This document shows, in pieces, positions 36,243 to 45,156 of a DNA stretch of 64,000 nucleotides. The notes under the pieces are model-generated. The model saw only the letters and a program-made list of their open reading frames with translations, made no database searches and had not been told where the DNA came from. Made by a program: the position numbers and the translations under genes. Numbering within the stretch: position 1 is the stretch's first letter; each line of letters begins with the position of its first letter. The stretch spans positions 62,001-126,000 of the forward strand of contig NZ_CCDG010000026.1 in NCBI RefSeq assembly GCF_000723885.1, written 5' to 3'. The stretch is from Paenibacillus camerounensis (lineage in GTDB: Bacteria > Bacillota > Bacilli > Paenibacillales > Paenibacillaceae).

Positions 36243-37266
36243 TACTACCTCCTCCTTGACGCTTCAAAAAAAGCAGCAGGAACACGCCCCCGCCGAGCAA
36301 TGTCGTCCACACTCCGACCGGAATTTCCATAGGATAAAACAACAGCCGCGCAACCGTATCTGCCGTGACTAACAAAACGCCACCCGCCAACACCGCTAAC
36401 GGCAGGATCTGACGTATATCCGCTGTCCCCAGCAAGGTACGGATGATATGAGGCGCGATTAGGGCAATATACCCGATCGGACCGCATTGGGCAACGGTTA
36501 TGGCTACCAATCCCGTACATACTCCCAGAACAAGAACGCGTACACGCAGCACCTTAATCCCCAGCCCTGCGGCTGCCTCATCTCCCAGTTGCAGCAAATT
36601 AAGTGTGCGGGCAAACATAAAAGCAACAGGGAGTGCGATAAGGGTCCACGGCAGCATAGGCAGGATATGATCCCAGCTGCGGTTAGCCAGCGAACCAAGC
36701 AGATAGGTGTAGAGCAGGTTCACGTCATTACTCGTCGCCAGTGCGATCAGGACAATTAGCAATCCATTCAGAATTGCAGACACAGACATGCCGATTAGAA
36801 GCATACCAGCCGCCCCCCGGCTCCCTCTTGCCGACAGCACGACGCATAATCCGCCAAGCAGACCTCCGCATAAGGCGATTACCGGATGCATAAGGACTGC
36901 AACCGGCAAATGCAGCACGGTAACCGCAGCCATGGCAAGTGAGGCGCCCGACGAAACACCCAGAATCTCAGGTCCTGCCAGCTTGTTATTCATTGCCGCC
37001 TGCATAAGCGTGCCTGCAGCGCCAAGCATCATCCCGACCAAGAGACCCAGCAGCACACGGGGAATTCTCATCTCCCAGACAACGGTATTCTGCAGATCAG
37101 TGCCTGTCCGCTGAAAAAGAATGCCGCCAAGCTCCTGAAGCGTGATTTCCGGCGATCCCGAGCTAATATTGAAGATAGCCACCCCTGTAAGCAGCGAGCA
37201 CAATATAGCTGCCGGAACAAGAAAACCTCTCCTGCCCGCCCTGCTGATTTGCGGTTCCGTTTGCAT
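36235..37266 (-). CDS. FecCD-family permease (second importer, proximal gene)
   Basis: 343 residues. R-I-P-R-V-L-L-G-L-L-V-G-M-M-L-G-A-A-G, N-K-L-A-G-P-E-I-L-G and G-P-I-G-Y-I-A-L-I-A-P-H mark the family. The first helix follows a short R-R-G tail. It begins 20 nt after the lipoprotein stop, with an AGGAGAAGG site. Confidence 0.92.
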   Translation of the reverse strand: MQTEPQISRAGRRGFLVPAAILCSLLTGVAIFNISSGSPEITLQELGGILFQRTGTDLQNTVVWEMRIPRVLLGLLVGMMLGAAGTLMQAAMNNKLAGPEILGVSSGASLAMAAVTVLHLPVAVLMHPVIALCGGLLGGLCVVLSARGSRGAAGMLLIGMSVSAILNGLLIVLIALATSNDVNLLYTYLLGSLANRSWDHILPMLPWTLIALPVAFMFARTLNLLQLGDEAAAGLGIKVLRVRVLVLGVCTGLVAITVAQCGPIGYIALIAPHIIRTLLGTADIRQILPLAVLAGGVLLVTADTVARLLFYPMEIPVGVWTTLLGGGVFLLLFLKRQGGGSND

Positions 37267-37286
37267 CCGAATTCACCTTCTCCTGT

Positions 37287-38318
37287 TTAAAACAAATCCG
37301 GATACAAGGCTTCCAGCGCTTCATCCAGTAGAATCCCAAGCGAACGGGTGCCACGGCCGTCACCCCAGATCGGGGAACGGACTTCAATCACGTTCTGTTC
37401 CTGAACGGCTTTCAGCTTACTCCATAAAGGCAGCTCCTGCATTTGCTCGGACAAAGCTTTTGTACCCGGGCTGTACGAATAGCTTTCTACAAAAATAACA
37501 TCAGGGTTCTCTTCCAGCAGCTTTTCCAGTGAATACTGGATACTTCCTTCCCCATAAGGATCTTCCGACGGATCATTCACCTTGAACGGGTAATGGCTAA
37601 CTTCCTTTAAAACGGAGCCCCCAAGACCGCTATCGGTTACTATTGAAAAATTGACATCCGTTCCGTACATAATCAGCGCTTTTTTATCCTTTGGCGCTTT
37701 CTGTTTCGCCTCCTCAAGCTTGCCTAAGAATCTCTCTGCTGCAGCCTTGGCTTCGTCTGTCCGTCCTGTAAGCCTTCCGATGTCCTCCAGAAGCTTAACG
37801 GAATCTGTATATGTTTTGGGTTGAGCCAGATACACAGGCACTGCACCTGCAAGCCCCTCACGCAAGGAATCGTGCACACCAAGCAATCCAATAACCAGAT
37901 CAGGCTTAACTGTTATGATGTCCTCCAGATTAGGTTCGAAGAAGCTCCCGCCAATGGAAGGAATGGTTGTCCCATGCTCCCCGTAAAATTCCTCTGCGAC
38001 AGCAATGGTGCGCACGCCGCTCTCTCCGATCGCCACCGGCTCCATTCCGAGCTCAGCCGCTATATCTACACAAAGGGATACCACACAGGCCACCTTCTCT
38101 ACCTTCGATTGAAATTCAAGCTGTTCACCTGAGGCATCCATGATTTGCTGCGGTTCAAAAGACCCCTCCGGCGCTTCCGCCACAAGTGTCGCGGCTGGCT
38201 CCGATTGCTCGGACTGCTGAAGATTAGCCGTTTGATCCGTAGGGGACGAGCTGCATGCAGCCAGCAGAATACCGGTTAACAACATAGAGATTGATAGCAG
38301 GATTTTCGTATGCTTCAT
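37287..38318 (-). CDS. Metal-chelate-binding lipoprotein under a Zur-like box
   Basis: 343 residues. Signal peptide with lipobox L-L-A-A-C, a Gln/Ser/Glu linker, then a Peripla_BP_2 domain (V-K-P-D-L-V-I-G-L-L-G-V-H, L-E-D-I-G-R-L-T-G-R, P-D-V-I-F-V-E-S). Unusually for an extracellular protein of this family, the first strand-helix carries two cysteines in A-C-V-V-S-L-C-V, where iron-siderophore proteins have none. With the Zur-type operator upstream this points to zinc or a zinc chelate, or another thiol-liking cofactor, rather than a ferric siderophore. AAGGAG lies 9 nt before the ATG. Confidence 0.85.
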   Translation of the reverse strand: MKHTKILLSISMLLTGILLAACSSSPTDQTANLQQSEQSEPAATLVAEAPEGSFEPQQIMDASGEQLEFQSKVEKVACVVSLCVDIAAELGMEPVAIGESGVRTIAVAEEFYGEHGTTIPSIGGSFFEPNLEDIITVKPDLVIGLLGVHDSLREGLAGAVPVYLAQPKTYTDSVKLLEDIGRLTGRTDEAKAAAERFLGKLEEAKQKAPKDKKALIMYGTDVNFSIVTDSGLGGSVLKEVSHYPFKVNDPSEDPYGEGSIQYSLEKLLEENPDVIFVESYSYSPGTKALSEQMQELPLWSKLKAVQEQNVIEVRSPIWGDGRGTRSLGILLDEALEALYPDLF

Positions 38319-38346
38319 CGTTTAAATCTCCTTACCTATGGTTTAT

Positions 38347-38361
38347 TCGTAATAATTACGT
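38347..38361 (-). promoter_or_regulatory. Zur-type operator upstream of the second importer
   Basis: tcgtaataattacgt matches the Bacillus Zur consensus TCGTAATnATTACGA at every position but the last; it differs from the Fur core (TGATAATnATTATCA) at several. It sits 29-43 nt before the lipoprotein start. A half-site ttacgattt follows at 38381-38389. Confidence 0.7.
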
Positions 38362-38511
38362 TTAAACTATATCAGAAACTTTACGATTTGAACACTTATG
38401 TTTTGCAGCACTAGTGAATGCTATAACTTTCAACAGGCCTGGCGGTTATTTTCACATCAACGGTTTAATAAATAGATAATGAAATGTTTTTTCCTAAAAG
38501 GGGGTTCTTAC

Positions 38512-38916
38512 ATGCTCAAATCGAGAAAACCGCTTATTTTTTCGCTTATTCTGTTAGCCGCAGTGGCTATTGCCATCATGTACTGGTTCATGCAGCGCTC
38601 CGACCGCGTGCAGGCAGAAGGACAATGGACCTTATCCTCCGGCGATGCAGGCTGTTATACAGGGTTAAGGTTTATGGAAAACCCTGCCGTCTCCGGTGGG
38701 GCTGTTTCCATAGAAGAAACCTCGGGTAATTCGATCCAGACGTCTTACGGCAGCTATGAATACGACGGGGACGATCAGCTTCTGATCCGCCTGACCAATC
38801 CTGAAGCTCCCGCCTTTCCTGTCACAATCGGCAGAAACGGGAATGAGCTCTCGGCAAAGTTTAAAATTAAAGATGAGGAAAGGGCCTGCTCCTATACGCT
38901 CACTGATTCGAAATAA
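38512..38916 (+). CDS. Small membrane-anchored or secreted protein of unknown function
   Basis: 134 residues. One N-terminal hydrophobic helix (P-L-I-F-S-L-I-L-L-A-A-V-A-I-A-I-M-Y-W-F-M) and an outer part with two cysteines (G-C-Y-T-G and R-A-C-S-Y), possibly a disulfide, and beta-rich sequence. ATG 38512 is chosen for AAAGGGGGT 6 nt upstream. It is divergent from the Zur-controlled importer and shares the intergenic region, so it may be under the same control. I do not recognise a family. Confidence 0.75.
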   Translation: MLKSRKPLIFSLILLAAVAIAIMYWFMQRSDRVQAEGQWTLSSGDAGCYTGLRFMENPAVSGGAVSIEETSGNSIQTSYGSYEYDGDDQLLIRLTNPEAPAFPVTIGRNGNELSAKFKIKDEERACSYTLTDSK

Positions 38917-38935
38917 GTAAAAGATGATGGCGCAT

Positions 38936-38982
38936 AAATAAACCAATTCCGGCCGTTCCCGGCTCAAATTGGTTTATTTTTG
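38936..38982. terminator. Bidirectional terminator
   Basis: aaataaaccaatt / aattggtttattt, perfect 13-bp arms flanking a GC-rich loop, between two convergent genes, A-rich and T-rich on the two sides. Confidence 0.85.
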
Positions 38983-38995
38983 CTTTTATCCCACC

Positions 38996-41722
38996 TTAAC
39001 GTTCGGCACTCAGCTGCCACGCAACATCAACCTCTACCCCTGCACCAAGGATCAATTGAATATATTCCCCCTGCTCATTCTGTTCCACCTTGGCCTCACT
39101 CCCGTTAACCACAGCCTTTGTCCATGGAAGTCCGATCTTTAAGCGGATGATATTATCCTCCCGGAGAGAGTTCAGTGTCACGTGTACGGTTCCTGCGGGC
39201 AAATCCCAGGACAATGCCTTAACCTCGATCCACGTTCTTGCCATAAGTCCTTTGATGGAGCCGGTTTGCCAGCCGGAAGGCAAGGCCGGGAGAACCTCTA
39301 TTTCTCCGGTATTCGAGAATAATAATGCTTCATTGACGGCTGCCACTGTGCCGAAGGAGGTATCCGAACAATAGCAGTTACATCTTCTGTTAGAATCATG
39401 ATCTGTCATCAAGGAACCGTAGTATCCGGCAGCCCTCATCATCGGAAGCAGTGAGGAGAGCACGCCGTCACCATTTTTCAGCCTGGCTTGAACCAGCGCC
39501 TTATGCATCCAGCCATGCCCTGCGGTATCATCCCCGGTGTTATACTGGTCTCTGTTGGCAATCGCAGTCTTGGCAGCCCGGGCCAGCCCCGGATTGTTCT
39601 GCGTTTCATAGCCAGGCCATGCCGCATAGAGATGGCTCAAGTGCCGGTGGTTGTTATTCTCCGTATAATCATTCATAGCCCACTCGCGTAAGGCACCGTC
39701 CGAATCGTATTTATAATCCGGCAGCAGCTTAAGCAGTGACTCCCATCTGGCAACTGCGTGTTCATAGCCTTCCCTCTTGACTGCCTGCTCCATTGCGATA
39801 ACCATGGATAGACCATCCCGCGCAGCTGAAATATCCATGGTGGCATTAGCTGTAATCGTGCTGTTGTAGCCGATGGGATGATTTTCGGGTGAATACGCCG
39901 GAATAATCAGGTATGTTTCACCCGGATTCAGCGCGGTTTTGCCGTGCTGGTGACAAGCATTGCCGTTAATATCCGTGTAGTATTCCGGCGTGCAGAGCTG
40001 CTCCCAGAAGTTAGCCTGCTTGGTCAGCAAGGGGAGCAGAAGATCCTCCGCAAGATTCAAATAGCCTTGTTCTATAAGCTGCTTGAATTCCTCATTATGC
40101 AGGCCTCCATCACGAACACCAAGAACCGGTTTCAGTTCATCGAACCGCATGTTATCGTTAATCGGAATCTGCTGATTGCCGTAACACTGCCAGTATTCAT
40201 AGATAGGCAAAAGACACCAGCTGGCCCCTGCGTTCCAGTATTCAAACGGATAATCATTGTCATATTCCACGTGCATCCCGCGGTCGCCGTCAGAGTTAAC
40301 GGATACTTGCAGCGCATCATGCATACCGTACGCCATCCGCGCATTATATTCGAAATCGGGAGTGTTTCTCAAGAAAAAAGTAATGTAACCTAGCTGCGCT
40401 TGTGTCAAATGGCCCGTGTTCATGGCAGCAACCTGCAAATTTACATTGGCATCAAGTGTATAGATCCCGCGCCACCCGGGATTCCATTCTCCCGTCCACA
40501 TTCCATACAAGCGCGGTGCGCTTGCACCGCTGCAGCAGATCATGGCATATCTGCCCTGGTTATACACCTGCTCCATAAAAGCATGATTGACCCTTTGCGG
40601 ATCTGATTGTTGCGCAAGAATTAAGGCAGGGTTATCAGCATTCCTATCCTGCTCGTCGCCTTCAATGCTGAAGCTTACTGCATTGAATTCTGCTGAATGC
40701 TTCTTCGAATGGGCAGCAAGAGCAGTGTCATAATCGAACCGGCCGTCCGGAGCCGAATATTTGTGCACAACTGCATTCACGTCTTGGAAGAGCTGGTCTA
40801 TAATATCGTATTGTGTCATTGCGGAGAAATCTTCTATTCTGCCCATAGAATGCGTTCTGCTGGAGCGTGTAATGAGATATACGGCATCGGCATCCTTAAC
40901 CTGAATTCCAGGGGTTGCTGTCCCGGACACGTTCATCGGTTCAAGGGCGCTGCCATCCAGCAGTACTTTTTCCTTAGTACCGTTTACTGCAACAACCCGG
41001 GTCAAGCCTGCGTATCCCCCATAGGCCAGCTCACTTCCCGGATAGGACGGGTAATGAACGACCTGCGCAAGATAATCCGCATTAGAGTCTGCAAGCTTTT
41101 TATATTGGAGCGCCTTCAAATCGTTAGGGCCAGCATATGCCCCGCTCAAAGCGGAAATATCATCTATAGAGAGGGTCAAGTGAAGCTTGGCCCCTGCAGA
41201 GGATGAAGTGAGCTTCGTAATTGAAACATTATCCTCCCGGGAAGTAAAAGATGTACGGACCCAGTCCCCATACTTATCGCTGTAGCGGACTCCTGTCTCT
41301 GCCGTTTCATAGTTCGTCCATCTCTCATAACCGGACCCCCCCCCTTTATTGAACATGTTAACTCTGAGCTGATGTCCCGGATGGTAGCTATAGTAAAAGG
41401 TTCTCTTTCTCGTCCCGCCGTCCTCGTCCGTAATCTTCCAGCCATCATTAAGGCTGAAGACGTTCCGCCGGGCATCCGGGAGCTGAGCGGTTAATTCGTC
41501 CGGAATAACCCGGGGGTCCTTGGAAGGATAATTAAACCACATATACTGAAAAATAAAACTGTCCGAGTACGGCGAGCCGGAGGTGATGTACCCGTTCTCC
41601 CCGTTTCCGCTGATCATGCCCTCCCGCCACGCATTACCGGGATGGACGGCAGGAACCTCTGTATACGTGTTAGCGTAATTCCCTTTCTGATACATGCGTC
41701 TTGTACCTGGTACTCTTGTCAT
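38996..41722 (-). CDS. GH95-type glycoside hydrolase (alpha-L-fucosidase/galactosidase family)
   Basis: 908 residues. N-terminal beta-sandwich (P-A-V-H-P-G-N-A-W-R-E-G-M-I-S-G-N-G with the family's G-N-G start), helical linker, (alpha/alpha)6 barrel with M-Y-G-M-W-T-G-E-W-N-P-G-W-R-G-I-Y-T-L-D-A-N and the family hallmark N-N-H-R-H-L-S-H-L-Y near residue 700, then a beta C-domain. No signal peptide, so it acts in the cytosol. It cleaves alpha-fucosyl or alpha-galactosyl units; which one is not readable here. AGGAGG lies upstream of the ATG. The divergent AraC gene probably controls it. Confidence 0.82.
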   Translation of the reverse strand: MTRVPGTRRMYQKGNYANTYTEVPAVHPGNAWREGMISGNGENGYITSGSPYSDSFIFQYMWFNYPSKDPRVIPDELTAQLPDARRNVFSLNDGWKITDEDGGTRKRTFYYSYHPGHQLRVNMFNKGGGSGYERWTNYETAETGVRYSDKYGDWVRTSFTSREDNVSITKLTSSSAGAKLHLTLSIDDISALSGAYAGPNDLKALQYKKLADSNADYLAQVVHYPSYPGSELAYGGYAGLTRVVAVNGTKEKVLLDGSALEPMNVSGTATPGIQVKDADAVYLITRSSRTHSMGRIEDFSAMTQYDIIDQLFQDVNAVVHKYSAPDGRFDYDTALAAHSKKHSAEFNAVSFSIEGDEQDRNADNPALILAQQSDPQRVNHAFMEQVYNQGRYAMICCSGASAPRLYGMWTGEWNPGWRGIYTLDANVNLQVAAMNTGHLTQAQLGYITFFLRNTPDFEYNARMAYGMHDALQVSVNSDGDRGMHVEYDNDYPFEYWNAGASWCLLPIYEYWQCYGNQQIPINDNMRFDELKPVLGVRDGGLHNEEFKQLIEQGYLNLAEDLLLPLLTKQANFWEQLCTPEYYTDINGNACHQHGKTALNPGETYLIIPAYSPENHPIGYNSTITANATMDISAARDGLSMVIAMEQAVKREGYEHAVARWESLLKLLPDYKYDSDGALREWAMNDYTENNNHRHLSHLYAAWPGYETQNNPGLARAAKTAIANRDQYNTGDDTAGHGWMHKALVQARLKNGDGVLSSLLPMMRAAGYYGSLMTDHDSNRRCNCYCSDTSFGTVAAVNEALLFSNTGEIEVLPALPSGWQTGSIKGLMARTWIEVKALSWDLPAGTVHVTLNSLREDNIIRLKIGLPWTKAVVNGSEAKVEQNEQGEYIQLILGAGVEVDVAWQLSAER

Positions 41723-41850
41723 TTCTGGACTCCTCCTGAACGGCTAAGGCTGAATGCAAAATAATTATATCAATGGGCGTTTAGTTTCGTTATCCTTAGA
41801 GATGACAAGGAAGCAGGAAAGGTGTCGCATTTTTACAGGAGGGAACGTCT

Positions 41851-42741
41851 GTGAGCAGGAAATTACCCAGCATCAACCTTGAAAATATGGATATCAAGCT
41901 GAACCTCGAAGGCATGGTGCTGAACGTACTGTATGTCAAGTTTGGCTATTTTTACAAACCGATGCCTGAGCACAGCCACAGTCAAAATAGCTATGAGCTT
42001 CATTATATTCCGGCCGGCCAGGGCATTCTGTATGCGCAGGGGAAACGTTATGCCATCACACCTGGCACGATCTATGTGACGGGACCGGATGTCGTTCACG
42101 AACAGCTCCCTCTCCCCGCGGATCCGATGGCGGAATATTGCATCTTTTTCGAGATTTTGCCAGGCAACTCCGTTCTCTCGCCAGTCAAACGAACCTTCGT
42201 GAAGGAGCCGGCTCTTCCAGAGCTGCTGATGTCCACGCCCTTCTGGATCGGGCAGGATAGCGGAAATATGCTGGAATTGTTTGAAATGCTTGCGGATGAG
42301 CTCTCTCTGGAGCAAGCCGGTGTTCATCATATGGCAACTAACCTTCTTGAGATGATTGTGATCCGGCTGATAAGACAATATAGTAAGAATCACGCGTCCA
42401 CCCAATTCCTCCCGCTAAAGACCCTTGACGACAGCAGACTGCTAACGATTGAAAACAGCTTCCTGTACCACTATGATTCCATTACGCTGAAGCAGCTTGC
42501 TGACCAGCTCGGGCTAAGCACCAGACAGACGGAGCGGATGGTATACAAGCAATACTGCATGCCCTTTAAAGATAAGAAACTGCAGTCGCGAATGGGCGCC
42601 GCTTCACGTCTGCTGCTCACAACAGACACTTCGGTTAGCGGAATTTCAGCCCAAGTGGGGTACGCCACACCGGAACAATTCAGTAATGCGTTCAAAAAAT
42701 ATTTCGGAATGACGGCTACCGGGTATAGGATAAAGCGTTGA
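41851..42741 (+). CDS. AraC-family transcriptional regulator
   Basis: 296 residues from GTG 41851, with AGGAGGG 7 nt upstream. N-terminal cupin-like sensing domain (P-E-H-S-H-S-Q-N-S-Y-E-L-H-Y-I-P-A-G, G-T-I-Y-V-T-G-P-D-V-V-H), then a C-terminal double HTH (T-L-K-Q-L-A-D-Q-L-G-L-S-T-R-Q-T-E-R, A-Q-V-G-Y-A-T-P-E-Q-F-S-N-A-F-K-K-Y-F). Divergent from GH95, separated by 128 nt; a sugar-responsive activator of that gene is the natural inference. Confidence 0.9.
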   Translation: MSRKLPSINLENMDIKLNLEGMVLNVLYVKFGYFYKPMPEHSHSQNSYELHYIPAGQGILYAQGKRYAITPGTIYVTGPDVVHEQLPLPADPMAEYCIFFEILPGNSVLSPVKRTFVKEPALPELLMSTPFWIGQDSGNMLELFEMLADELSLEQAGVHHMATNLLEMIVIRLIRQYSKNHASTQFLPLKTLDDSRLLTIENSFLYHYDSITLKQLADQLGLSTRQTERMVYKQYCMPFKDKKLQSRMGAASRLLLTTDTSVSGISAQVGYATPEQFSNAFKKYFGMTATGYRIKR

Positions 42742-42800
42742 AAGCAATGCGCAAGGTTAGGGATTAACAGAGAGGGCAATCCTCTTTCAGTTAATATGGG

Positions 42801-42833
42801 AAGACGCCGGGCACGATTCCCAGCGTCTTTTTT
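42801..42833 (+). terminator. Terminator of the AraC gene
   Basis: gacgc / gcgtc stem with flanking ggga/tccc-type pairing and a run of six T. Confidence 0.6.
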
Positions 42834-42874
42834 CCCTTTTCTTACATTGAGTGATCTTAATAAATGAATTCAAA

Positions 42875-42897
42875 TGTAACCTTTTCCCCTTCCCGTA
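42875..42897 (+). promoter_or_regulatory. Possible ECF-type promoter
   Basis: tgtaac at 42875-42880 and cgta at 42894-42897 look like ECF -35 and -10 elements, but the spacer of 13 nt is about 3 nt short. It lies before the broken sigma gene. Confidence 0.3.
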
Positions 42898-42964
42898 CAT
42901 CTAATCAGCAGAAACGGTAATAACGAATGAATAACAAGACCTCATAGAGAATGGAGGCTGACGG

Positions 42965-43289
42965 TTGGATATCGGTCAAGAGGAGCAAGTCAGGCGTGCG
43001 CAATCTGATTTTACGTAAGCGTGCACAGAATAACATTATGATTGACCTTCCCCAGAGGCAATCGGTTTCCGCCAAAGTTGAAGCTCTCGACCTTCGCGAA
43101 GCCGTCTACCGGCTGGAGGAAGTGTCGCGGACGATCATTATCCTGCATTATTTTCAGGATCTGCCGCTGCAGCAGATTGCAGACATCCTGGAGTTGTCCG
43201 AGAGCGCAGTAAAGACAAGGCTGCACAGGGCAAGGAAAACGTTACATGGCTGGCTTGCAGACCCCGCAGAAAGAAAGGTGAACGCATGA
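42965..43289 (+). pseudogene. ECF sigma factor remnant, region 2 deleted
   Basis: TTG 42965 has an ideal GGAGG 7 nt upstream and opens with the usual sigma N-terminus (D-I-G-Q-E-E-Q-V-R-R-A-Q-S), but stops after 17 codons at 43018. The next frame continues from ~43008 with the end of the linker and a complete region 4 (L-R-E-A-V-Y-R-L-E-E-V-S-R-T-I-I-I-L-H-Y-F, L-P-L-Q-Q-I-A-D-I-L-E-L). All of region 2, which binds the -10 element and core polymerase, is missing. An ATG at 42951 can give a 112-residue protein in the second frame, but without region 2 it cannot be a working sigma factor. Confidence 0.7.
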
Positions 43290-44303
43290 GCAATCCGGAA
43301 TTTGAGCTTGATCTGGAAGTTCTGAAAGAGCAGAGAATTGAAGAGATGCCGGAATCAGTACGCGCCCGCATGGAGCAAACCTATCAAATGCTGAGCAGCG
43401 TGCCCCCGAAGCCTGTCCCTGTCCAGAAAAAAAGCCGCTGGCTGCGGAAGGTTATAATTACAGCGGCAAGTGTGGCGGCTGCAGGCATACTTTTCATCAG
43501 CTTGGCATTCATTTCACCTGCAATGGCAGAAACCTTGAAGCAGCTTCCCTTTGTAGACAGTGTATTCCGGTTGGCGGGAGACCTCGGGCTGCAACACGCG
43601 AATGAAAAAGGGATGACTGCCGCTGTTCACCAGACGGTTACCCATCAAGGAGTAACGCTTAGTGTATCCGAACTGATGTACGACGGGAGCCGTTTATCCC
43701 TGGTTTTAACCCGCAATATGCCGGAGAACGCGAACGAAACATTTTATGATCTTTGGAGGATCGAGCAAAGTCCGGAGGGGTTTGTGAACAACATGGACTT
43801 TTTTATCAACGGCGAACTGATAAATACCAGCTGGGGATTCTCCTCCGGCGGAGAGCAGGCCCCTGACTCCCTCATTGTCACCACCTTTGAATCGGTAGAG
43901 GTGCCTGACGAGTTCGATTTTTCCATGGTGGTCAGACTAGCAAAGCTTAACCAGGATTTCGAATTCAATATTCCGGTGAAAAAGAATACTGCGAACAGTA
44001 TCGTGCTGACCCCGGCAGAAACGAAAACACACGATCAAATCCACATAAGAATCAAGCGAATCGAGCTTAGCGAAACGTCAACCCGTTTGGTTGTCGGGAT
44101 TAAGGGAGAGCCCGGAGAAGACATTCAGGAGCTTTAGCAAAAAATTCCGGATAAATATAAAGTTTCAGGATTCCTTATCCTATACAACCATGTTTGAGCC
44201 GATGGAGACCACGCCGAACACGGTCACTGTAAAGCCGTATATCCGCTCCAGAGAGAATAAAATATATATTCCTGAGCTTGAGTTTATAGTGCCGGTACAA
44301 TAG
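43286..44303 (+). pseudogene. DUF4179 anti-sigma-like protein, frameshifted near the C-terminus
   Basis: The frame from ATG 43286 (overlapping the sigma remnant by ATGA) gives 283 residues: a short cytosolic part, one TM helix (V-I-I-T-A-A-S-V-A-A-A-G-I-L-F-I-S-L) and a DUF4179 domain (T-H-Q-G-V-T-L-S-V-S-E-L-M-Y-D-G-S-R). It ends at 44137. The overlapping +2 frame then carries the family's C-terminal strand region up to 44303 (K-F-R-I-N-I-K-F-Q-D-S and Y-I-P-E-L-E-F-I-V-P-V-Q). A small deletion or shift has therefore removed the end of the outer domain. The same pair of families is intact at 27.7-29.9 kb. Confidence 0.65.
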
Positions 44304-44422
44304 CAGACTGGCAAAGGTGGGCGCAAAGTCTCTTAGTACTGAGCAGCATTTCCGTCACTTGGAACGGTGTGGTAATATATAGAAAAGCGAGATCGTTCAA
44401 ATTATAGGAGGCTCAGAATATT

Positions 44423-44761
44423 ATGGTTACTGACCAAACCAATAAGCCTAGACCCTTTTTGTTAATGAAAAGTCCGGTGCAATTAAAATGGCAATTTGTC
44501 ACTTCGGTGCTGATTGGAATAATTTACGCCTTTATAATCAGCACCGAAAGCACGGGTGGATTTATCAATAATATTTTACCAAGTGGTCATGGACCGGATT
44601 TACATCAATATCTCCCTGTGGTAGTTCCAGTGTTAATCTACTCGTACTTCATTCAAGAAAAACGAAAGAGCTTTCTTAAAAAAATCGCATACAGCTGTCT
44701 TCATATTTCTATTGCAATCGTAAGCTTTATTACTTCATTGATTCTTTTACTGATGTTTTAA
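44423..44761 (+). CDS. Small integral membrane protein, unknown
   Basis: 112 residues with three hydrophobic segments (F-V-T-S-V-L-I-G-I-I-Y-A-F-I-I; L-P-V-V-V-P-V-L-I-Y-S-Y-F; I-S-I-A-I-V-S-F-I-T-S-L-I-L-L-L-M) and basic loops. AGGAGG is 11 nt upstream, a bit far. Single gene with its own terminator. No family recognised; base composition shifts towards AT here and stays so to the right. Confidence 0.6.
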   Translation: MVTDQTNKPRPFLLMKSPVQLKWQFVTSVLIGIIYAFIISTESTGGFINNILPSGHGPDLHQYLPVVVPVLIYSYFIQEKRKSFLKKIAYSCLHISIAIVSFITSLILLLMF

Positions 44762-44788
44762 TGTTAAAAACAAATATTTTTTCATCCT

Positions 44789-44814
44789 GAGCCCTTGAAA
44801 CGGGCTCTTTTTTT
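44789..44814 (+). terminator. Terminator after the small membrane protein
   Basis: gagccc-ttgaaac-gggctc followed by seven T. Confidence 0.85.
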
Positions 44815-45079
44815 GTGCTTACCCCTCCGCTTTATCTCCAATTGTCTCTTGCATTCAGAAATCCCACCAACACAGCGGCAGGCTATGACGTCTTTCCCGG
44901 TCTGACTCCCCCAATAGGCTGGATTTCACATTGAACTTCCCCTTAACCAACCTAACGCAAATATATCCTTTAGTGTAATATAAACAACATGTATTCTGCC
45001 ATAATTTTTATAATTTATATTGAATCTAGTATTTTATTTTTGCGAAAAGCCTGTAAGTATATTAATTTTTTAATATTAA

Positions 45080-45108
45080 TTGACTAAATAGAATACCAGT
45101 GTTATATT
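45080..45108 (+). promoter_or_regulatory. Sigma-A promoter of the amidase-SLH gene
   Basis: TTGACT (45080-45085), 17 nt, TATATT (45103-45108). The stretch 44815-45156 is otherwise gene-free and very AT-rich on its right half. Confidence 0.65.
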
Positions 45109-45156
45109 CCCTAACATAATTTAAAAAACATACATATGGAAAAGGAGATTACCCAA

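Noticed and set aside
42951-43289. A functional short ECF sigma factor of 112 residues
   Set aside because: It lacks region 2, and the natural TTG start with a good ribosome site lies in another frame that stops early.
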